Shown here: one piece after another, positions 54,196-62,884 of the stretch
Position numbering within the stretch: the stretch's first letter is position 1
Layout of the letters: every line of letters starts with the position of its first letter
Source: Planctomycetota bacterium
GTDB lineage: Bacteria > Planctomycetota > UBA8742 > UBA2392
Direction of reading: 5' to 3'
Assembly: GCA_027493625.1 (NCBI GenBank)
Contig: JAOSKM010000002.1
Span: forward strand, 620,001 to 684,000
DNA length: 64,000 nucleotides
Notes under the pieces: generated by a model
What the model was told of the DNA's origin: nothing
Database searches by the model: none
What the model saw: only the letters and a program-made list of their open reading frames with translations
Position numbers and translations under genes: made by a program

Positions 54196-55021
54196 TTATG
54201 TACCGGTTGTTATGAGAGTCGGTTGCTCGGCCGCGTACTCCGCCGGGGTACGGTACCCCAGCGATGAGTGCGGCCGCTCATGGTTGTACTCCCATTGCCA
54301 CCTTCTCGACAGCAGTTTCGCTTCCTCAACGCTTGTCCACAACTCCTGCTCCAGCAGCTCGTCGCTCAGCCGGGCGTGGAAGCTCTCCGCATAGCCGTTC
54401 TGCCACGGGCTTCCAGGCTCCACATACAGCGTCTCCACCTTCGCCCTCTTCAGCCAGCTTTTCAAAGCTATGGCGATGAACTCCGGGCCGTTGTCGCTTC
54501 TTATGTGCATCGGTGCTCCGTGCCGCTTCATGGCCTCCGCGATCGCCTCGATCACGTCCACGGCTTTGAAGCTGCGTCCCACCTCAAGCACCAGACACTC
54601 CCGCGTCCACTCATCGACCACACTCAGCCACTTCAAGGCCCGGCCGTCTGTCGTGCGATCATGGGTGAAATCCCACGCCCACACATGATTCCGGTGCTCC
54701 ACACGCCTTGCCGCGCAGCCGTTGCTGCCTTGGCCGGTGGCCCGCTTCTTGCGCCGTCTCTGCGGCACCTTCAGGCCGTGTTTTCTCCACAGCCGGTGGA
54801 CCCGCTTGCGGTTCACCCTGAAGCCCTCCCGTCGCAGCAGGCTCCAGACGCGGCGGTAGGCCATAGCGCGGGTGCTTGCCCGCCAGCTCCAGCATCCGCT
54901 TCACAAGCGCTTCTTCTTGTGACCGCCTTTGCGGTTTGTAGCGCTGCGTGCTGCGTGCCTGACCGACCGTCTTGCAGGCCTTGCGTTCCGATGCCCCCAG
55001 CGCGCGCTGCACGTGTTTCAC
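54196..55021 (-). pseudogene. IS3-family transposase orfB (DDE), frameshifted
   Basis: The intact part encodes the DDE core: HVWAWDFTHDRTTDGRAL (first D), VVDEWTRECLVLEVGR, PMHIRSDNGPEFIAIALK (second D) and ESFHARLSDELLEQELW (E). A base is inserted around 54858-54862, so the N-terminal part (KPQRRSQEEALVKRMLELAG) falls out of frame with the rest. It would be produced by programmed -1 frameshifting from orfA in a working copy. The lesion may be an assembly error or make the copy inert. Confidence 0.8.
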
Positions 55022-55044
55022 GGCCTGTCTGCGGCGCGCCGGGG

Positions 55045-55323
55045 TTAGAAGTTTCCCTCGGCGATGTCCTTCAAGGCCTGCTTTTCCAGCGTCAGGTCGG
55101 CCACCGCCTTCTTGAGCTGCTTGTTCTCGGCCTCCAGTTGTTTGAGGCGCTTCATGGTGTTGCCCTTGGCGCCGCCGTACTGGCTCTTCCAGCGGAAGTA
55201 CGTCTGCTGGCTGACCCCGATCTTCTTGCAGACCTGCTCGACCGACAGGCCCGCGGCCAGGTCAGCCTCGGCGTCACGCAGCAGGGCGATGACCTGCTCG
55301 GGCGTTCGACGTTTGCGTTTCAT
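55045..55323 (-). CDS. IS3-family transposase orfA
   Basis: A 92-residue DNA-binding protein starting MKRKRRTPEQVIALLRDAEA. It has a helix-turn-helix (SVEQVCKKIGVSQQTYFRWK) and a leucine-zipper-like end (MKRLKQLEAENKQLKKAVAD). The ATG at 55323 is preferred; the upstream in-frame codon belongs to an extension. Confidence 0.9.
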   Translation of the reverse strand: MKRKRRTPEQVIALLRDAEADLAAGLSVEQVCKKIGVSQQTYFRWKSQYGGAKGNTMKRLKQLEAENKQLKKAVADLTLEKQALKDIAEGNF

Positions 55324-55395
55324 GACAGTCCTTTCCGGCCTCACGGCCGCTCAGAACTCTCATAACACCTGGCTCAGTTTTCGGGGAGCAGACCA

Positions 55396-55399
55396 GTCG
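55396..55399 (+). repeat. 4-bp target-site duplication (GTCG), right
   Basis: GTCG directly follows the right IS end and matches the word before the left end. Confidence 0.75.
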
Positions 55400-55467
55400 A
55401 GCCTTCTTCATTGTTGTTCAGCCCAAAACCGCTAGCCACTGGCCCCTTCCCTCTCTCTAATGCCTTC

Positions 55468-56421
55468 ATGGCTGTTCGACTTTCTCGTGAACCGGGGCGC
55501 TTTTGCGTTCTTTTGTCGGCCGCGGCTTGGCTGGATCCGGCCTTGGTGGCGCCGGAGCTTTCGCGTGCTTTAAAACTGCCGCGTTCCGACACTGTGCGGG
55601 CCTGCCGCCTGCAGCGCGGCATCCTGTTTGAAGGGGCTGAGCAGGCCGCCGCCGAGGCGGCCGTGAAGGTGCTGGCCGACTTCGGCGTGGAAGCGCTGTG
55701 CGTGCCCGACGCCGAGTTGCCGCTGCTGCCCAAGGCCGTGCAGGTCTCGTTGTCGCAGGTCACACCCGAGGGCTTCGCCACGCCCTCCATCGCCGGCGCC
55801 GGTTTGCCCAAACTCTGGAAGTGGGACGACCTCGCCATGCTGGCGGGCGGCATCCTGATGGACCCGGCCGTGCAGACCGCAGGGCTGATCGACAAGATCG
55901 AAGAGGCGGGTTTCAGCGATGCCACGGACCGCCAAAGCATGGCCGCCCGGCAACTCGAAAAGGCGCGCAGCCGCGTGTTTCCGCTGGCCAACGAAATCGC
56001 GCGCGGCGGCCAGGCGCTGGGGGAGGCGCTGGAGGCTGCCCTGGCCGGCAAGTCGCCCGGCGTGCAGACGGAAGTGGAAGGCTTCGGCAAGGTCGGCACG
56101 GTGCTTGACCTGGTGTTCACGCGGCCGTTTGAGCGCCTGCGCATCACGGGCAACTCACGCATCACGGGGCTGGAGCACTCGGCCAGCCGCGCGCGCAACC
56201 TGCACCTGGCGGTGAAGGAGATCGCGGCCTGCGCGGGCGCGGCCACCCAGCCGGGCGCCACGCTGGCGCTGGCCGATGGTGCGGATTCGGGCGATTACCT
56301 GTTTGAAGACCTGACGCAGTTTGATTCCTACTGCCGCTGGGTGTATTTCTGGCGCCTGAGGCGCCGGGCTGGCGGGTCAGAGGCTGAGCGCAAGGAATCG
56401 GCTAACGGACAGGGCAGCTGA
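55468..56421 (+). CDS. hypothetical protein
   Basis: A 317-residue protein from ATG 55468 (MAVRLSREPGRFCVLLSAA); the frame extends 19 codons upstream, mostly within the pre-insertion end of vsr. It looks globular and soluble with Ala-rich helices (LEDAALAGKSPG-like stretches; DKIEEAGFSDATDRQSMAAR) and a C-terminal basic tail. Segments such as RVFPLANEIARGGQALGEA and FERLRITGNSRITGLEHSA give no known motif. A role could not be assigned. It follows the IS element directly. Confidence 0.6.
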   Translation: MAVRLSREPGRFCVLLSAAAWLDPALVAPELSRALKLPRSDTVRACRLQRGILFEGAEQAAAEAAVKVLADFGVEALCVPDAELPLLPKAVQVSLSQVTPEGFATPSIAGAGLPKLWKWDDLAMLAGGILMDPAVQTAGLIDKIEEAGFSDATDRQSMAARQLEKARSRVFPLANEIARGGQALGEALEAALAGKSPGVQTEVEGFGKVGTVLDLVFTRPFERLRITGNSRITGLEHSASRARNLHLAVKEIAACAGAATQPGATLALADGADSGDYLFEDLTQFDSYCRWVYFWRLRRRAGGSEAERKESANGQGS

Positions 56422-56465
56422 GCGTTACATGGCCTGCGAGGATTGGATGAGAGAAACCGTATTCA

Positions 56466-56493
56466 GGCGGCAGGCGGCAGGCGGCAGGCGGCA
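56466..56493 (+). repeat. heptamer tandem repeat (GGCAGGC)
   Basis: Four to five copies of a 7-bp unit (GGCAGGC) lie just before the start of the lipoprotein gene, in place of a normal leader. Slippage here could alter the distance between promoter and start. A second 7-bp tract lies at 22878. Confidence 0.75.
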
Positions 56494-56494
56494 G

Positions 56495-57004
56495 ATGTGG
56501 GCCGCACTGCTGGTCGTCGCAGTCATGCTGCTGGGCGCATGCGCCAGCATTGAGGAGCCCGCCGACGACATGGTGCCGCCCGCGGCGAACCGCCAGGCCG
56601 AACTGACGCGCCTGTACGACCGCATGGGCTCAGAGAACGAGTCGATCGGCGTCGCCGCCGCGGACAAAGCGGCCGCCGGTGACGAACGCGACCATCGCTT
56701 CATGGCCAGCCTGTGGGGCACGCGGACCAAGTCGGCCGTCGGTGCGCGGCGTTACGGGGCCGCACTCTCGAAGGCCGGCCTGCACCAGGACGCCTACGAC
56801 TGGTTCGAGCGCGCCTTCATGCACGTGGATGCAACCGACGAGCTGGCGCCCTGGCTGCGCTACGAGATGGCGCTCGAGTACCACCGGCTCGGGCGTAACG
56901 AGGACTGCGTCAACCTGCTCGCCAACCGCATGGGCACCCAGCCCCTGCCTCGCGATCTGCAGGCCAAGTACGACGCGCTGATCGAAAAAGCCTCCCGCAG
57001 CTGA
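56495..57004 (+). CDS. small TPR-like lipoprotein
   Basis: The start at 56495 is chosen because a lipoprotein signal begins there (MWAALLVVAVMLLGACASIE, lipobox L-G-A-C). The 169-residue product then has two helical repeats (YGAALSKAGLHQDAYDWFER; ALEYHRLGRNEDCVNLLANR), resembling TPR. It is likely a periplasmic or outer-membrane protein with a scaffolding role. An upstream in-frame ATG (56429) would put a non-signal tail before it. Not assigned to a family. Confidence 0.6.
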   Translation: MWAALLVVAVMLLGACASIEEPADDMVPPAANRQAELTRLYDRMGSENESIGVAAADKAAAGDERDHRFMASLWGTRTKSAVGARRYGAALSKAGLHQDAYDWFERAFMHVDATDELAPWLRYEMALEYHRLGRNEDCVNLLANRMGTQPLPRDLQAKYDALIEKASRS

Positions 57005-57081
57005 TTTTGGATTTTCGATTCTGGATTGCCGATGCAGGCTGGGGGCCGTGCAGTCCAATATCGAAAGTCCGAAATCACCCT

Positions 57082-57954
57082 ATGCGCCACTACATGGATG
57101 AAACCCTGCTGATGCTGGCCGAGACGCTGGCGGCAGTGGCTCTGCAGGAAGACCTGGGCCCCGGCGACCTCACCGGCGGCACGCTGCTTGACCCCGAACG
57201 CGACGGCATCGCCGACCTCAAGATCAAGCAGGACGGCGTGATTTCCGGCCTGCAATGGCTCGAGGTGGTGTTCCACAGGCTGGACCCGGAGGCCAAGGTC
57301 GAGTTCCAGGCCGTGGACGGCGACCGGCTGCGTGCCGGCACGGTCGCGGCCAGCGTGAGCTCAAGGCTGCCGCACCTGGTGGCCGGCGAACGCACGGCCC
57401 TGAACCTGATCCAGCGCCTGAGCGGCATCGCGACGTTGACCGGGCGCTTCATGGATGCCATCGAGGGCACGCGCTGCATGGTGTTCGACACGCGCAAGAC
57501 CACGCCCGGCCTGCGCGCCTTCGAGAAGTACGCCGTGCGCTGCGGTGGCGGCGCCAACCACCGCATGGGCCTCTACGACGAGATGATGATCAAGGAGAAC
57601 CACCTGTACCTCAGTGGTCTCAAGCTGCCCGAAGCGATCGCCATGCTGCGCGAAGCCAACCCCGGCAAGCGCCTGACCGCAGAGGCCGAGAACCTGGCCG
57701 AGGCCAAGGCCGCCATCGATGCCGGGGCCGATATCGTTCTGCTGGATGACTTTTCGCTGGAAGATATCCGCGCGGCCGTGACATACCGGGGCAGCAGCGA
57801 CGCGGATGTAAAGAAAACGCAGCTGGAGGTGTCGGGCGGCGTGACCCTGGCCACGGTTCGAGATTACGCGGAGACGGGGGTGGAACGCATCAGTGTGGGT
57901 GCGCTGACGCACTCCGCACCGGCTCTGGACGTGTCTTTGAAGGTGCGTCGATAA
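57082..57954 (+). CDS. nadC: nicotinate-nucleotide pyrophosphorylase (quinolinate phosphoribosyltransferase)
   Basis: A 290-residue NadC, converting quinolinate and PRPP to nicotinate mononucleotide in NAD synthesis. Key sites: VALQEDLGPGDLTGGTLLD, LVAGERTALNLIQRLSGIAT, MVFDTRKTTPGLRAFEKYAV (R-K-T-T-P-G), RCGGGANHRMGLYDEMMIKE, DAGADIVLLDDFSLED and VSGGVTLATVRDYAETGVER. ATG 57082 gives the family start (MRHYMDETLLML). The upstream in-frame frame contains AT-rich intergenic sequence. Confidence 0.95.
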   Translation: MRHYMDETLLMLAETLAAVALQEDLGPGDLTGGTLLDPERDGIADLKIKQDGVISGLQWLEVVFHRLDPEAKVEFQAVDGDRLRAGTVAASVSSRLPHLVAGERTALNLIQRLSGIATLTGRFMDAIEGTRCMVFDTRKTTPGLRAFEKYAVRCGGGANHRMGLYDEMMIKENHLYLSGLKLPEAIAMLREANPGKRLTAEAENLAEAKAAIDAGADIVLLDDFSLEDIRAAVTYRGSSDADVKKTQLEVSGGVTLATVRDYAETGVERISVGALTHSAPALDVSLKVRR

Positions 57955-58376
57955 GGTTCAGCCCCCGCGCTGAACCTGACACCTTGTTAGCTGGAATGTA
58001 AGATAATCGCACAGTATGTGCGAATCTACTTTCTTACACGATAAAAATCTTATCAAAACGAGCGATTTTGTTTGCCAATCGCATTACGTGTGGTATTGTT
58101 CTGATGTACCGAGCGGCAGGAGTGAGAGCAGCTCGGGGTGGCCCCCCTCCCCGAGTTTCAGCGAGTGCCTCATTCCAGTTGTCGGGACCGAGGTTGGACA
58201 AAAACACACTGTATGTGAGCGACCAGTGTGTTCCGTCTTCCCCGGCCACCGGCAGCTGGAGTGGGGCGCGCGCCATTTGGTCGGCTCAGTGACGGTTGAC
58301 CCGGGCAGCGCCCCGGGATAAGTTTGTAAATCTTATTGCCTTCAATTGTTAGCTGAAGTGCTGTCGGGGGGAAACC
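57955..58376. other. intergenic region, lower GC
   Basis: This 422-bp stretch is markedly AT-richer than its surroundings (58000-58110) with TATGTGCG/TTACACGATAAAAATC near 58014-58050. A pyrimidine-rich patch follows. No gene with a credible start or composition was found on either strand. It probably holds the promoter of the P-domain lipoprotein and may contain the remnant of an old insertion. Confidence 0.4.
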
Positions 58377-59471
58377 ATGCACAAGGACAAGCTGGCGCTA
58401 TTGCTGTTGCTGACCGTCTTCGCCCTGCTGGGCGCCGACTGCCAGGCGCCTTGGGACGACGAGGATGACGACGAGCGTCCCCTGCCGACACGCGCCTTTG
58501 CCTCCTCACCGCTGCTGCGCGCATACTATGACATGCGCACCTTCCCCGAGGAAATGCGTGAGTTGAAGATCCCCGAAGGCCGGGATTTCGACGATGATCA
58601 CCTGACGGTCCAGTTCGAGATGGGCGGGAGCGTGACGGTCGAGGAAGTGCGCACCCACCTTTACGTCGTGCCCCCCAAGGGCACCGACATCAAGGATTGC
58701 GAGCTGGTGTGCCGCTGCGTGGCGCCGAACGGCGCGGCCTCTGCATGGAAAGTGGTGAACATGCAGGTGGGGGACAAGATCGCGCTGGTGCCTGAAGTGA
58801 CTTTCCTGAGCGAGTTTGACGGGCTGAGCAGCGACGGGGTCTGGCGCATCCAGTTGAAGGACCACCTGGACGACAAGGACGGGCGCTGCCTGTTCCGCAA
58901 CGCCAGCCTGCACATCAACCGCGGCGAGTTCGCCGGCCTGGGCGGCACGCCCAACGAAACCCAGAGCCTGGACTCCGCCACCGGCGTGTACGGCCCGGTG
59001 CCCGAGGCTTCGGGCGTGCGGATGTTCATGGACATCGGCTGGTTCGGCACCAAGCGCATGCTGGCCAACCAGTTCACCTTCACGGGAACCACGTTCTACG
59101 TGCAGTCGTTCACGCTGGTGATGTCGCTTTACATCCTGGAAGGGAACAGCTTCTCGGAACGGACGCACTGGATGCTGGTGGCGCCCTCGGGCAACTGGCA
59201 CATCGGCGTGTTCCCGGATGACGACGCGGAGAAGATAACGGGCGGCTCGCTGACCCTGGCGACCTACGTGACGTCGCGTGGCAGCACGCCGGACGGCCCG
59301 ATGAACAACCTGAACGGCGAGCCGTCGGCCGGCACCTGGACGCTGTACATCGTGGACACGGAGAAGAACAACAACGTGGCCGAGCTGACGACGGACTGGG
59401 CCGACACGACGGGCGGCTCGATCGTGCCGGACGGCGCGGAACTGACGCTGTTCCTGCAGGGTGTGAGTTAA
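58377..59471 (+). CDS. secreted lipoprotein with tandem proprotein-convertase P domains
   Basis: A 364-residue protein with a signal peptide and lipobox-like LLGADCQAPWDDE. Two jelly-roll P-type domains are visible: residues about 40-190 with SSDGVWRIQLKDHLDDKDGR and LFRNASLHI, and about 195-360 with LNGEPSAGTWTLYIVDTEKN and AELTTDWADTTGGSI. P domains in secreted bacterial proteins stabilise partner proteases or serve in binding. There is no catalytic domain here. Ends before a strong terminator. Confidence 0.75.
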   Translation: MHKDKLALLLLLTVFALLGADCQAPWDDEDDDERPLPTRAFASSPLLRAYYDMRTFPEEMRELKIPEGRDFDDDHLTVQFEMGGSVTVEEVRTHLYVVPPKGTDIKDCELVCRCVAPNGAASAWKVVNMQVGDKIALVPEVTFLSEFDGLSSDGVWRIQLKDHLDDKDGRCLFRNASLHINRGEFAGLGGTPNETQSLDSATGVYGPVPEASGVRMFMDIGWFGTKRMLANQFTFTGTTFYVQSFTLVMSLYILEGNSFSERTHWMLVAPSGNWHIGVFPDDDAEKITGGSLTLATYVTSRGSTPDGPMNNLNGEPSAGTWTLYIVDTEKNNNVAELTTDWADTTGGSIVPDGAELTLFLQGVS

Positions 59472-59487
59472 TCGGCGCAAGGCGCGC

Positions 59488-59518
59488 AACCGGCCCGCTT
59501 CGGCGGGCCGGTTCTTTT
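59488..59518 (+). terminator. intrinsic terminator of the P-domain gene
   Basis: Stem AACCGGCCCG/CGGGCCGGTT with loop CTTCGG is followed by CTTTTG. It starts 17 nt after the stop codon. Confidence 0.85.
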
Positions 59519-59605
59519 GCGCCGGAAAACTGAGAAACGTTCTCATATGCTGTTGCAAATGCGAATGAGTCGCAGTAAGAGATGGGCCCTCGAAAGGAGA
59601 CCATC

Positions 59606-60832
59606 TTGAAGACGCTCATACCGCTGCTGTTCCTCTGCTTCGCATCCTCACTCCACGCTCAGGCCGACCTGGCACTCAACCAGGAGCCCAAGACCGACGG
59701 CACCCCCATCGAGAAATGGGACGACGGCGAACTCGGTGAGTTCGACACGCCTCTCGGGGAGTTCCATATCGGCGGCTACGCCACCTTCATGCACAAGACC
59801 CTCGACCGCTACAACGGCGGGCAGAGCGTGAACTTCTTCGACGCCATCCGCATCGTGCCCCAGTTCGAGTGGCAGATCATGGACTGGCTCGGTTTCGGCA
59901 TGGAAATCGAGTTTGAAGGCGGCGGCGCCGACGCAGGCTTCCTGACTGAAAACGAAATCCTGATCGAGTACGCCGAAGTCCGCATCACCCCGCTCGACGA
60001 ACTCAACTTCAAGACCGGCATCCTGCTCATCCCCTTCGGCCGTTACAACCTTGAGCACGACGACATCAACTGGGACCTGGCCGACCGCCCCTACGCCGCG
60101 CGCCGCGTGGTGCCCAGCGCGTTCGACCAGCCGGGCGTAGGCGTCTACGGCACTTTCAACCAGGTGCCCTTCGTCAGCTTCAGCTACGACATCAGCATCA
60201 CCCAGGGCTTTGACGACCAGTTCACCAACAATGGAGGCAGCCGCGACGCGCGCCAGAGCTTCCGCGAAGACAACAACGGCAACAAGGCCATCTGGGCCAG
60301 GCTCGGCATCACGCCCCGTTTCGACGAGATGGGCACCGACGTCGTCACGGCCGACTTCGGCTTCAGCTACACCTACCAGGAGATCGGCCCCGACAACACC
60401 CAGTCGCTTCGCGGCGCCGGCGTCGATGGCGCGGTCAAATTCAAAGTCATCGAGCGCTTCGGCATCGACATCACCGGTGAGTGGTCGCGCTTCTGGATCA
60501 ACCGCCCCAGCAGCATCACCGTCCCCAACGGCCTGTGGGGCTACTTCGTGGACGTGCTGTTCAAGTTCGACCCGTTCCCGGCAAGCTGGCGCGGTAAGTC
60601 GTTCGGCAACAACCCGTACATCGGCCTGATCTTCCGCCTCGAGCAGAACGACCTGAACGACGACCACGTCGGCGCCGCGGCCCGCGACGACCGGATCGGC
60701 ATGACCGTGGGCATCAGCTTCCGCCCGATCAGCAAGCTGGTCCTGCGCGCCGAGTTCAAGCACCAGCAGAGCAAGCGCCGCGACGACGGCGACGAAACCC
60801 GCCTGGTGTTCAGCCTGAGTATCGGTTTCTAG
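59606..60832 (+). CDS. outer-membrane porin (phosphate-selective porin O/P-like)
   Basis: A 408-residue barrel with a TTG start preceded by AGGAG, then a signal peptide (LKTLIPLLFLCFASSLHAQA). Strands such as FHIGGYATFMHKTLDRYN, FEWQIMDWLGFGMEIEFEG and WARLGITPRFDEMGTDVVTA alternate with loops; it ends SLSIGF with terminal Phe. It resembles porins of the OprO/OprP or DUF3573-like group, but substrate is not predictable. Its transcript likely ends at the hairpin at 60864. Confidence 0.8.
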   Translation: MKTLIPLLFLCFASSLHAQADLALNQEPKTDGTPIEKWDDGELGEFDTPLGEFHIGGYATFMHKTLDRYNGGQSVNFFDAIRIVPQFEWQIMDWLGFGMEIEFEGGGADAGFLTENEILIEYAEVRITPLDELNFKTGILLIPFGRYNLEHDDINWDLADRPYAARRVVPSAFDQPGVGVYGTFNQVPFVSFSYDISITQGFDDQFTNNGGSRDARQSFREDNNGNKAIWARLGITPRFDEMGTDVVTADFGFSYTYQEIGPDNTQSLRGAGVDGAVKFKVIERFGIDITGEWSRFWINRPSSITVPNGLWGYFVDVLFKFDPFPASWRGKSFGNNPYIGLIFRLEQNDLNDDHVGAAARDDRIGMTVGISFRPISKLVLRAEFKHQQSKRRDDGDETRLVFSLSIGF

Positions 60833-60863
60833 CCGCGGACTGCTCTCTCCGTGGCAACCCAAA

Positions 60864-60894
60864 GCCGTGGGGCGGCGCTCTCCCGCCCCACGGC
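60864..60894 (+). terminator. hairpin after the porin gene
   Basis: Twelve-bp stem GCCGTGGGGCGG/CCGCCCCACGGC with a 7-nt loop, 32 nt after the stop. No T tract, so it may instead influence stability or processing before the cytochrome gene. Confidence 0.5.
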
Positions 60895-60908
60895 CCTGAG
60901 GTCCAACC

Positions 60909-61196
60909 ATGCGCATCCTGACTGTCATCCTCGGCCTTGCGGCACTGCTCAGCTTCCTGGCCGCCTGTGAAAGCCTGCCTGCGGCCCCCGACCCGGCCGT
61001 GGACCCGGTCGGTTACGGCCAGGTGATGTACGAGCGCAAGTGCGCGACCTGCCATGAGCTGTACAACCCGCGCGAGTTCAGCCGCCGGGCATGGACGCGC
61101 GCGGTCAAGCGCTACGGTCCGCGCGCCGGCCTGAAACGCGAGGATCGCCCCTACGTCGAGCAGTACCTGCACGAGAACGCAAGCGACGCCCCTTGA
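60909..61196 (+). CDS. small c-type cytochrome lipoprotein
   Basis: A 95-residue protein with a lipoprotein signal (MRILTVILGLAALLSFLAAC, lipobox L-A-A-C) and one haem-attachment motif CATCH (C-x-x-C-H) at about residue 45. Downstream Met ligands are not obvious, so the axial ligation is uncertain. It could carry electrons in the periplasm. It follows the porin and may be co-transcribed with the BtuF-like gene downstream, which begins 30 nt later. Confidence 0.8.
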   Translation: MRILTVILGLAALLSFLAACESLPAAPDPAVDPVGYGQVMYERKCATCHELYNPREFSRRAWTRAVKRYGPRAGLKREDRPYVEQYLHENASDAP

Positions 61197-61226
61197 CCGG
61201 CGCGGACAAGCGGGCAGGCTTGTGGC

Positions 61227-62076
61227 ATGAAGATCACCGACCTGACCTTCACCGAGATCGACGTGCCGCAGCCGCTGACCCGCGTGGTCAGCCTGGTGCC
61301 CAGCGTGACGGAGACGCTGTTCGCCCTGGGCAGGGGCGACACGCTGGTGGGGCGCACGCGCTACTGCGTCAGCCCCGACCCCGAGGTGCGCGCCATCGAG
61401 AAAGTCGGCGGCACCAAGGACCCCGACGTCGAGAAGATCATCGCGCTGCAACCTCAGCTGGTGCTGGCCAACAAGGAGGAAAACCGCCGCGCCGACATCG
61501 AGTCTTTGCGCGCGGCCGGCCTGGCCGTGCACGTCGGCCACCCCACCACCGTGGAAGAGGGCCTGGCCTACGTTTCCACCTGCGGGCGGCTGTTCGAGGC
61601 AGAAGACACGGCGGACGCCATCGTGCGCGAAGGCGCCCGCGAGATCGTGGCCGCCGCCGAGCGCCTGCGCCAGCTGGAAGAGCACAACTCTTTACGCGTC
61701 AAGCCCCGTGACCACGTGCGCCCGCGCGTGGTGGCGTTCGTGTGGCACGACCCCTGGATGGTGGCGGGCCTCGACAACTACATCGGCGACATGATCCGCA
61801 CCCTGGGTGGCGACCACGTGCTGGAGCAGTCCACCGAGCGCTACTTCGCCATGGACCCCGTGGACATCGCGGCCCTGGAAGCCGGACATCCTGCTGTTCC
61901 CCGACGAGCCCTATCATTTCACCGAGGCCGACCTGCAGTTCTGGCGCGACAACTTTGAGCAGTTGCCGGCCGTGAAGGAAAACCGCCTGCGCCTGTGCGA
62001 CGGGCAGGACCTGTGCTGGTTCGGCTCGCGCATACCGGGGGCACTGCGGCGGCTCGCGCCGGTGCTGGCCTGGTAG
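61227..62076 (+). CDS. periplasmic-binding-protein-like (BtuF/FhuD type) protein, one frameshift
   Basis: A 282-residue protein with the helical-backbone metal-siderophore/cobalamin binding fold: LTRVVSLVPSVTETLFALGR, LVGRTRYCVSPDPEVRAIEK, VGGTKDPDVEKIIALQPQLV, VAFVWHDPWMVAGLDNYIGD. The frame breaks near 61878-61882; removing one base gives DIAALE-PDILLFPDEPYHFTEAD and continues to the stop. There is no signal peptide in this start, so it may be cytoplasmic or require an alternative start. It is linked to the BtuF-like family that binds vitamin B12 or metal chelates. Confidence 0.75.
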
Positions 62077-62137
62077 CGGGGCATGGCGGGCGGCGCGCCG
62101 ATCGTTATATATGGAACGAACTGACGGAAATGCAGCC

Positions 62138-62881
62138 ATGACGGAACCACTTGACCTGCTTGCCATCGGCGCGCACCCCGACGACGCCGAGATGACCTCC
62201 GGCGGCTGGCTGTGCCTGGCCGCGAAACAGGGCTACCGCACCGGCGTGCTGCACCTGACCCGCGGCGAAATGGGCACCCACGGCACGCCCGAGCAGCGCG
62301 AGCAGGAAGCCCGCGAAGCCGCAAAAATCATGGGCTGTGCGGCCATCGAGTTCGCGGGCATGCGCGACGGCTTCCTGGACGACGACGCCGACAGTGTGCG
62401 CACGGTGGTCGGGATCATCCGCAGGCTGCAGCCCAAGGTGGTGATCGCGCCGCACGTCGTGTGCCACCACCCGGACCACGAGGCGGCCGCGCGCATGGCG
62501 CGCAAGGCCGTGCACTTCGCCTCGCTGAAAGGCTACGAAGCCGGGCTGCCGGCGCACCGCATCCAGCGCCTGGTGACGGCGCGCTACAGCCAGCACTTCG
62601 AGCCCAGCTTTTACATCGATGTCAGTGGTGTGATCGAGCAGAAGAAGCAGGCGATCCTGGCCTACAAGAGCCAGTTCCAGACCGTGATGGTCGAAGACGG
62701 CAAGCCACTCACGCGCATGAGCAAGGACGGCTTCATCGACCAGTTCCTGAGCATCACAGCCATGTTCGGCCTGAAGTGCGGCTGCCTGCACGCCGAGGCC
62801 TACCGCGTCGAGGTCGCGCCGCTGGTCAACGACCCGATCAAGCTGTTCGGCGAAGGCCCCGCCCAGCACCTGATTCGTTAG
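62138..62881 (+). CDS. bshB1: bacillithiol biosynthesis deacetylase BshB1
   Basis: A 247-residue PIG-L family zinc deacetylase. The motif LLAIGAHPDDAEMTSGGWLC (A-H-P-D-D, metal ligands) is followed by VLHLTRGEMGTHGTPEQR and VIAPHVVCHHPDHEAAARMA (H-P-D-H). The C-terminus YKSQFQTVMVEDGKPLTRMS is characteristic of BshB1. It deacetylates GlcNAc-malate during synthesis of the low-molecular-weight thiol bacillithiol, relevant to the redox/metal themes of the window. ATG 62138 with MTEPLDLLAIGAHPDD is preferred to the in-frame ATG 27 nt earlier. Confidence 0.9.
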   Translation: MTEPLDLLAIGAHPDDAEMTSGGWLCLAAKQGYRTGVLHLTRGEMGTHGTPEQREQEAREAAKIMGCAAIEFAGMRDGFLDDDADSVRTVVGIIRRLQPKVVIAPHVVCHHPDHEAAARMARKAVHFASLKGYEAGLPAHRIQRLVTARYSQHFEPSFYIDVSGVIEQKKQAILAYKSQFQTVMVEDGKPLTRMSKDGFIDQFLSITAMFGLKCGCLHAEAYRVEVAPLVNDPIKLFGEGPAQHLIR

Positions 62882-62884
62882 AGG

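Larger units (their letters stand above)
54181..55395 (-). mobile_element. IS3-family insertion sequence (about 1.2 kb)
   Basis: Imperfect terminal inverted repeats TGACCTGCCCCC (left, plus strand) and TGGTCTGCTCCCC (right, read on the minus strand), with a shared TGTTATGAG word deeper inside. OrfA and orfB lie on the minus strand in the usual order. The 4-bp GTCG duplication and TGACCTG ends are typical of the IS407-type subgroup. It entered at the end of vsr. TSD identity shows a recent insertion. Confidence 0.9.

Noticed and set aside
58016-58321. Short plus-strand frame of 101 codons
   Set aside because: Low-complexity start, no ribosome-binding site and codon usage unlike the genome.
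61227-62076. BtuF-like gene as a fusion of two separate genes
   Set aside because: Both halves match consecutive parts of one fold and only one base separates the frames.
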